Source: Anaeramoeba flamelloides
Lineage: Eukaryota > Metamonada > Anaeramoebidae
Direction: 5' to 3'
NCBI GenBank assembly: GCA_027625915.1
Contig: JANTQA010000036.1
Coordinates: forward strand, 5,725,001-5,789,000
DNA length: 64,000 nucleotides
Shown: positions 58,701-64,000 of the stretch, one piece after another
Position numbering within the stretch: position 1 is the stretch's first letter
Layout of the letters: every line of letters begins with the position of its first letter
Notes under the pieces: model-generated
The model's database searches: none
Told to the model about the DNA's origin: nothing
Seen by the model: only the letters and a program-made list of their open reading frames with translations
Translations under genes and position numbers: made by a program

Positions 58701-61280
58701 TGGTGTCTCTCTAAATTGGTTTTTGTTGATGCTGGAAAAAAATTTTTTTGGGTTAATTTTGTTTGGTTGGGTATTTAAAAGCTAAGTGCATTGATTAGGT
58801 TTCTGGACTTTTTTTTGAATTTTTTCGATCTTTGGGATCTTGAAACCCATTCTATTTCCTTTCCTTTTATTGAGAGTTTTGTTAGGGTTAGTAGAATAAT
58901 TCTCCCAACAAAGTAACAATACCTCAAAATCAACTGATTGGGTTGTTTAACATTAGGTGGTGGTTTGAGAAACTTAACAAGCATTCCTTTAGACAGGTGC
59001 CTTTAATATTTTTTACTTTTGTAATGCTATTCAATCTCAACCACAAACTTGATAAATTGGTACAGTCAGTTTCACTTTTAAGGCACAAACTTTCAACGAA
59101 ATTTAAGGCACAATAAAAATCTCAAATTAAAGCACAAAATTCAAATTCTAGTAAAATAAATTATCAAAAAATAAAATTCCAAATTTTGTGCCTTAATTTG
59201 AGATTTTTTTGTGCCTTAAATTTCGTTGAAAGTTTGTGCCTTAAAAGTGAAACTGACTGTAAAATAGAGAAATTTTAGTCTTTAATGGTAATTGCTTCGA
59301 TCCTTTTGTGTTGGGAAATGGAATTTTAATTGTTGTTTATATTGCCCTTTCTACACAAAAAACCCAAAATATAAAATCCCACTTGATGGTTTTGTGTTCC
59401 TTTGAAAAAATGCTTTGTGTTTTTCCAAATTAAAAAAAAATTTAAAAGTTAGAACAAAAAAAACAACAAAAAAAAAACTCTTTTGTAATTATTTAACGCA
59501 CAAAACCAATTCAAGACTTCAAAATAGCATTGCCAAAATTTCTGATCCTTCACGAAATTGAAAAAAAAATTCCCTTCCTCAAATCCAAAAATTTTCTCTC
59601 AAAATTTTCGACTTCCAAAATGATATTGTGAAAATGTCACTCCACTTTATATTGAAGTATGTTAGAGATTAAAATGAGTCTAGCCACCCATTTGAAAAGA
59701 AAGTGGAGTGACATTTTGAAAATATCAAAAAAAATAGCATTTTATTTTTGCCTTGCTTTGTTGGGATTTTTCGAAAAGTTTTTGGATCAATAAATGATTT
59801 TCGTCAAAATCTTAAAATGCTAAAAATTGGCAATATTTTGACTTTCCCTCTATTCATTGGATTTTAAAGTTCTTAATCTATATACTGCTTTGTATTTCAA
59901 TGCTCACAGAGCATAAAATTCAGATAGTCCTTAAATTTTGTTGAAATTTTTGTCTTAAAAGTGGAACTGACTGTGTCTTTTATCAAGATTTCAGCCTTTT
60001 CAAACTTTCAAACACTTTCAGACAATTTACAAAACCTTTCAAAAACTTTCAAACGCTTTTAAAGGGGAAACCCGTACAAAGCGGATAAGCTTTGCAAAAG
60101 TCACGAGATTTTTTGTAGTAATCCTTTTATCAATATCCCAAGAATGTATTTGATTTTGATAATTTGTGTAGAACTAATAGTAAAAGATTTTAACTTTATC
60201 AGATTTGCCCCCATCTTAATTCTTCTGAGTACTGAGAAAATTTGCCAATTTTGGAAGAAACCCTCAAAAATTATCTCAAAAAAAAAAAATATCTTCGGTT
60301 GATAGATTGTTTATAAAAAATAAATTGAACGAAATTTTCACTCAGCTTTCCAAAAAACAGAATTTAAAGATCTTGTCAAAATTTAAACTCTTAATATCTT
60401 GTTTGTTTTTTCAATTTCCCCCATTTGGTGTTTGGAACTTAAAGATTTATAGAAAACTCGTTTTTTTTTTGAAAAGTTGAATGAAAATTTTGTTTTATTA
60501 ATTGTTAAATCAAAACAATTGTTTCTCAATTTTCCAATTGTAAAATATTCCAAAGTTTGGTTGGAAATCTTTAGAATTTTTTTTCTCAAAAAAACAGTTT
60601 TCTGATCAGTAAAAAAGTGAAAAGTAAAAAAAAAATTAAACAAAACTTACTAAAAACAAGAGTCTCCCAGCATTCTTCTCGGATCATCTGTTTTCAAAGT
60701 TTCTTTGACACCACTATCTTCCCAAAGTATTTTTGTTAACTTGAATATTTCTTGATCCCATTCTATTTTACCAAATTTGAAGGAAATATATTTTTCGGCT
60801 TCTTCCTAAAATCAGTTAAGAAAAGGTTATGAGAATTATTATTTGAAGGTTAGTGTTTAAAGTTATATGAGTTCTTCTGTAGTTATGTGTTTTCTTGAAG
60901 AAAAGGAATCGAAACAAAAATTTCCATTTTCACTTCAAGGAAAAAAAAAAAAAAAAATTAGGGTGATTGGTCATTACAGGGTGTTCCAGTTTAAGATTTA
61001 AATTTTTCGAGCTTCTCAGGATTGCTAGAAGGTTGGAGACGATATTTTGCCTGATAATTCTTTTCATGGACTGGACAGTCTGTTTATCAAACTCATTATC
61101 TTGCAAGAGTTTCATTTGTTTGAAAATTGTCGATTTACCAGACTCACCTGCGCCTAGTAATAGGATTTTAACTTCTCTGTTATAAACCTGTCGATGTTTA
61201 CGTAATTGTTGCTCAATTCTTTTGTTTTTGGTTCTTTCTTCTCTATCTTCAAGACTTTCAGATGTACATACGTTTCCCAT
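55060..61280 (-). CDS. Heterotrimeric G-protein alpha subunit
   Basis: Four exons on the minus strand: 61280-60978, 60805-60651, 56322-56184 and 55530-55060 (TAA). All junctions are GT-AG and in phase, giving 355 residues, the usual length. Guanine-nucleotide elements are all present: P-loop GAGESGKS (43-50), switch I arginine R177 in ARVRTTG, switch II VGGQ (200-203) with catalytic Q203, NKFD (268-271) and the late TTAVDTKN motif. The N-terminus MGNVC offers Gly2 for myristoylation and Cys5 for palmitoylation, so the protein should sit on the inner face of the plasma membrane. The C-terminus, LEGLNFL, lacks the cysteine at -4 that pertussis toxin modifies. All catalytic residues are intact, so this should be an active GTPase switch coupled to seven-helix receptors. 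Its second intron (4328 bases) carries four MITE copies or parts. Confidence 0.96.
55679..55710. repeat. (AT)n microsatellite in intron 3 of G-alpha
   Basis: About 16 AT units within the 653-base third intron. Confidence 0.8.
56449..56685. repeat. Degraded inverted repeat in G-alpha intron 2
   Basis: TTTATAACATGTCATAA...TATAGGTGTTAGAAATTTGG on the left is answered by AAACATGTTATAT...ACAAGGTGTTATAAAATTTGGA on the right. Parts are direct and parts are inverted, so the structure is uncertain. Confidence 0.35.
56861..57061. mobile_element. Palindromic MITE, copy H
   Basis: 201 bases with TA at both edges and CAGTCAGTTTCACTTTTAAG ends, nearly identical to copies G and J. It lies in the second G-alpha intron. 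Confidence 0.9.
57999..58232 (+). pseudogene. Unrecognised coding relic
   Basis: A 77-codon open stretch encodes ARVVFWISFELEDTNLITTK and LYLYSARTLLYTIDLD. The block FELEDTNLxTxK recurs with different codons at 39980-40020 (FELEDTNLFTSK), which suggests protein-level descent from a common, probably mobile, source. It lies antisense within the second G-alpha intron. Function is unknown; it has no proper start (TTG at 57999). Confidence 0.3.
58311..58465. mobile_element. Palindromic MITE, copy I (right end missing)
   Basis: The left arm from GGTTCCACTTTTAAGACAC to GAGATTTTTAGTGTGCCTTAA is present; the final TTTCGTTGAAAG and terminus are absent. It may instead be the left end of a longer element (see 58311-59975). 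Confidence 0.7.
59061..59261. mobile_element. Palindromic MITE, copy J
   Basis: 201 bases, TA-flanked, arms nearly perfect. The loop is in the opposite orientation to copies G and H (TTCTAGTAAAA to the left of the centre). Confidence 0.9.
59625..59722. repeat. Short foldback with GTCACTCCACTTT arms
   Basis: AAAATGTCACTCCACTTT and AAAGTGGAGTGACATTTT are perfect inverses around a loop of about 55 bases. Non-coding; in the second G-alpha intron. Confidence 0.75.
59911..59975. mobile_element. Palindromic MITE end, copy K
   Basis: A solo right end: CTTAAATTTTGTTGAAATTT then GTCTTAAAAGTGGAACTGACTG. The left half is absent. Confidence 0.65.
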
Positions 61281-62360
61281 CTTTTTGAAAAATTAAAGGT
61301 TTGATTAAAAAGTAGAAAAAATTAGAAAATGGTGAAAGTGTTTTTTTTATTCAGAGATATTTTTCGAACATTTTGATCAAAAATCATCCTTTAAAAAGAA
61401 AGTTTCAAAGTGGTTTTAGAATTGGAGTATTGTATTCTTGAATTTTTGTATGAATATAATTTGATGTAAGATTCGTATATTTGTTTAAATGAGAAAATTA
61501 ATTTACAAGTTAGGTTTTTGATCAAATAAAAATGATCTTTTTTAAGGAAAAAATTGTTCAAAAGCAAATTTTAATAGTGGAGGGAATTTTCGAACTCTTA
61601 AGGGTGAAACTTGTGTTTAAAATAATTTTGAGATATTTTTTTTTAGAAGAGAAAACCTTTTTGTTCTTTTATTTCTTCAAATTCTTTTGTTATTTTGAAA
61701 GTTAAAGAAAAGTGTTTAATTTTGAGAACAAGGTTCCAAAAAGTAAACACTTATCAGAAAACAAGATTAAATTGTAACTTATTTTTGTGAAGAGTTTTGA
61801 CTTTTTATGATTAATAATTCGCAAATTATTTTAGTTTTTAATCAAAAATTTCGATTTAATAAAAAGAAACTTGTGGTAATAAGTTTTCTTTCGTCAGTTC
61901 ATTACAATTTTCGTGGTCTTAAATCAATGGAGAAAGAAACAGATCTGTTAGATACTATCTATTAAAGAGTTTTACACAATTTCCCTACCCTCTTTATTTG
62001 TGTAAATGTACTTTTCCACAACAAAATAAAATTAAAAGTAAATAAAACCAAAATCATTTAAGGTTTGCAATCCCCAAAATTTGGAAAAAGGTTATCTTAT
62101 ATCAGGACATAGTTCCTTAATTCTAAGTTGATCGATCTTCAACTTGATCTGGATTTTAATTGTAGTTCAAAAGGAAATTTTTGGTAGTTTATTTTTTCAA
62201 TTTTTGAAATCTGGATTTATGAGTGTAATAATAATAGATTGATAGATATTTAATCAGAAAAAATGTGGTTTTTCGGTTGTAAATTGAAAAATTAAATTAG
62301 GTTTGGTTTTATTTGGAGCATTCAATAAAAGAATTTTTTCAATTTATAGTACGGGTATTT
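61281..62360. other. Upstream region of G-alpha
   Basis: This is the 5' flank of the minus-strand G-alpha gene. No gene or clear repeat is recognised; the 300 bases above the ATG at 61280 should hold its promoter. Confidence 0.4.
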
Positions 62361-62365
62361 AAATT

Positions 62366-62504
62366 ACTTAAGGGAAAAATTTTCACTTGATTTTCAATTT
62401 CCTTTTTCAAATAGAGTTTTCTTAATAACAACCCATTTATTTGAAAAACCTATTTATAAAAGAAAAATATGGAAAATCAAGTGAAAATTTTATCCCTTTT
62501 TATT
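62366..62504. repeat. Foldback repeat
   Basis: GGGAAAAATTTTCACTTGATTTTC and GAAAATCAAGTGAAAATTTTATCCC are inverse arms; an ATTTGAAAAA/TTTTTCAAATAG pair lies further in. About 138 bases. Confidence 0.7.
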
Positions 62505-63129
62505 CAAATACACATGTACAAAAAGTGATGTCTTAATAAATCAAGTTTTTTTACTAAATTTGTCTTTTTCTCAAAAACTATAAAATATTTCCAATGTGCC
62601 GCCAAGTGAGAGATTTCTCGTTAACAAACATGGGGACAATAAGAGTAAAAAATTCGATTCAATAATAGAACATAAATGTTTGGGGTTGAAACAGAAATTC
62701 CATAATTGAAAATAATTTTCAGCAATCAAAAAACAACAACAACCCAAAATATTTATTTTCAATTCTTAAATTATTTTGTTTGCTAATTAGAAACCTCATG
62801 TTCGTTGAAAAAAACCTCTACCATTTGGAGTTTTGGAAAAGTTTTCTAGTTTTTGAGAAAATGACAAATTTATTAAACAAACTTGAAATATTAAGACATA
62901 ACTTTTTGAACATATGTAACAGATTTGAAAAAAAAGTAAATAATTTTTTTTTTCAACAACCGAAAAATCAAAATTTATTTATAAACATCTACCATCTATT
63001 TAATTACACTCCACAATTTGGATTTTATGATTAAAAAAAAATAATATATTTCTGAGAAAAAAATACATAAAATTAAAAAATTCCTTACAAGATTTTTAAT
63101 TCTGAATATACGCAAAATTGATGTGTAAT
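62505..63129. other. AT-rich region with one open frame
   Basis: An 84-codon frame (62780-63034) begins at a non-ATG codon and reads as a K/N/L/F-rich helical peptide with no domain that I recognise. I do not call it a gene. Confidence 0.35.
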
Positions 63130-63290
63130 TACTTTTACATAAAATCAAATCCATTTTTTTTTACTCATTAATTATTTTAAAATCATATCTCATCCACTTA
63201 TTAGAATGATGATTAATGAGTTTACACTTGCTAAATAAACCATTCAATCGATCAAAAAACAAGAATAAAAATAATCATTTCCTAAATTCA
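63130..63290 (+). repeat. Dispersed repeat R4, copy 3 (partial)
   Basis: It shares CATCCACTTATTAGAATGATGATTAAT and GATCAAAAAACAAGAATAAAAATAATCAT blocks with the reverse complement of 31740-31880. Confidence 0.5.
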
Positions 63291-64000
63291 TATCAAACAT
63301 CAATAAAACACTGATTTTTTTTTTTTCAAAAAGAGTTAATCAAATTTTCCTATCAAACATTTACTTAAGTATTCTATACTTATACTACTTTAATGAACTT
63401 TAGGTTTGTTTTTTACAAAGCTCATAAAAAAATCAGTCCTTTATAAGAAGGAGTTGATTGAAAATATTAAGCAATTACAGAACAATTTTCCTAATACTCA
63501 CAATTCGAAATCTTGTCAGGAATTTTTTTCATGTCCGGAGTTTTTTTCGCTGCAATACTTTTTTTTTTTTAATCTAAAATCTAAATTGAAGAATATAAGA
63601 TTAATTTGTTGGAACTTAAGTAACTAAGAAAAAAATGTGGTTTGTGTGTTATTAATTGTAATTTTTATTTAAAGTATGGTTCTATTTGTAGCTTTTAAAA
63701 AATTTATTATTCTTTTGAAGAAATTGAGTAAAAGGGAAATAATAATTTCAATTGAAAACTAAAAAATCACATTTATTTTTATTAAATATCTACCCACCTA
63801 TTAGTATGAAATTCAGAAATCAAGATTTTAAAAAAATTGAAAAAATAAACTGCCCAAAATTGCCATTTTGAACTACTATTAAACCCCAGATCAAGTTGAA
63901 GATCGATCTGATTGGACCAAAATAACATGGGCCACATACCACATGATAATCTTTTGTCAAGTTTTCCGGGATGGTAAACCTTAATTCGAGAAATATTGTC
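63291..64000. other. Right edge, no supported gene
   Basis: A 73-codon frame at 63406-63627 (non-ATG start, CQEFFSCPEFFSLQ) is not recognised. The last 140 bases are less AT-rich (AGATCGATCTGATTGGACC, CATGGGCCACATACCACATG) and may be the start of a promoter or gene beyond the window. Confidence 0.35.

Larger units (their letters stand above)
58311..59975. mobile_element. Possible decayed full-length relative of the MITE
   Basis: A left-type end (58311-58465) and a lone right-type end (59911-59975, finishing GTGGAACTGACTG) bracket about 1.66 kb, the size of a Tc1/mariner element. The interior is less AT-rich than the surroundings but has no recognisable transposase. A younger MITE (J) is nested inside. 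Two independent broken MITEs would look the same. Confidence 0.3.

Noticed and set aside
1-64000. CRISPR array, operon structure or bacterial ribosome binding sites
   Set aside because: None are present. Genes have spliceosomal introns, are widely spaced, and the repeats are inverted or dispersed, not regularly spaced direct repeats.

Overview
The window is nuclear DNA of an extremely AT-rich eukaryotic microbe. Coding blocks are split by GT-AG introns behind T-rich acceptors. Stop codons include TAA and TGA and no internal stop is needed, so the standard code fits. The gene set (G-protein alpha, PP2A B55, a leucine-rich-repeat membrane protein) is that of an amoeboid or flagellate protist. 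Three genes would suit an organism living without much oxygen: a bacterial-type HD hydrolase with an organelle-like presequence, a flavodoxin-fold quinone reductase and an acetate-family transporter. An anaerobic amoeba such as Anaeramoeba would fit, but that is inference and the sequence alone does not name the species.

I support seven protein genes. In order they are: PP2A regulatory subunit B55 (+, 1245-5564, 5 exons); a 2129-residue LRR/multi-pass membrane protein (+, 12549-20605, 7 exons); an HD-domain hydrolase (+, 23992-24742, 2 exons); a ubiquitin-like/cysteine-cluster protein (+, 33175-33696, 1 exon); an NAD(P)H quinone reductase-like flavoprotein (+, 37407-45756, at least 5 exons with a 4.8-kb intron); a GPR1/FUN34/YaaH acetate-family transporter (+, 51024-51975, 2 exons); and a G-protein alpha subunit (-, 55060-61280, 4 exons with a 4.3-kb intron). 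They are not an operon. B55, G-alpha and perhaps the LRR protein are signalling genes. The HD protein, quinone reductase and transporter are metabolic.

The long spaces and long introns are filled with decayed repeats. The clearest is a ~200-bp near-perfect palindrome with TA-flanked CAGTCAGTT ends, about eleven copies, which looks like a Tc1/mariner-type MITE. A second foldback family is built of two alternating hairpins. LINE 3' fragments lie at 34.4-37.0 kb, one inserted inside another with a 20-bp target duplication and a poly(A) tail. A LINE reverse-transcriptase scrap lies at 21.3-21.75 kb. There is a ~1-kb segmental repeat (25.1-26.1 and 29.1-30.1 kb), a ~1.4-kb element bounded by TTAA plus inverted ends (53.3-54.7 kb), and several dispersed repeat pairs.

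The most unusual features are four. A GC-rich island (about half GC over 18.1-19.4 kb) lies inside one exon of the LRR/membrane gene while everything around it is strongly AT-rich. The same protein has a higher-order repeat of LRR blocks fused to a ten-segment membrane module. The LINE-in-LINE insertion has a four-fold 23-bp repeat at its 5' junction. The B55 gene needs one base fewer in each of two A-runs to read through.
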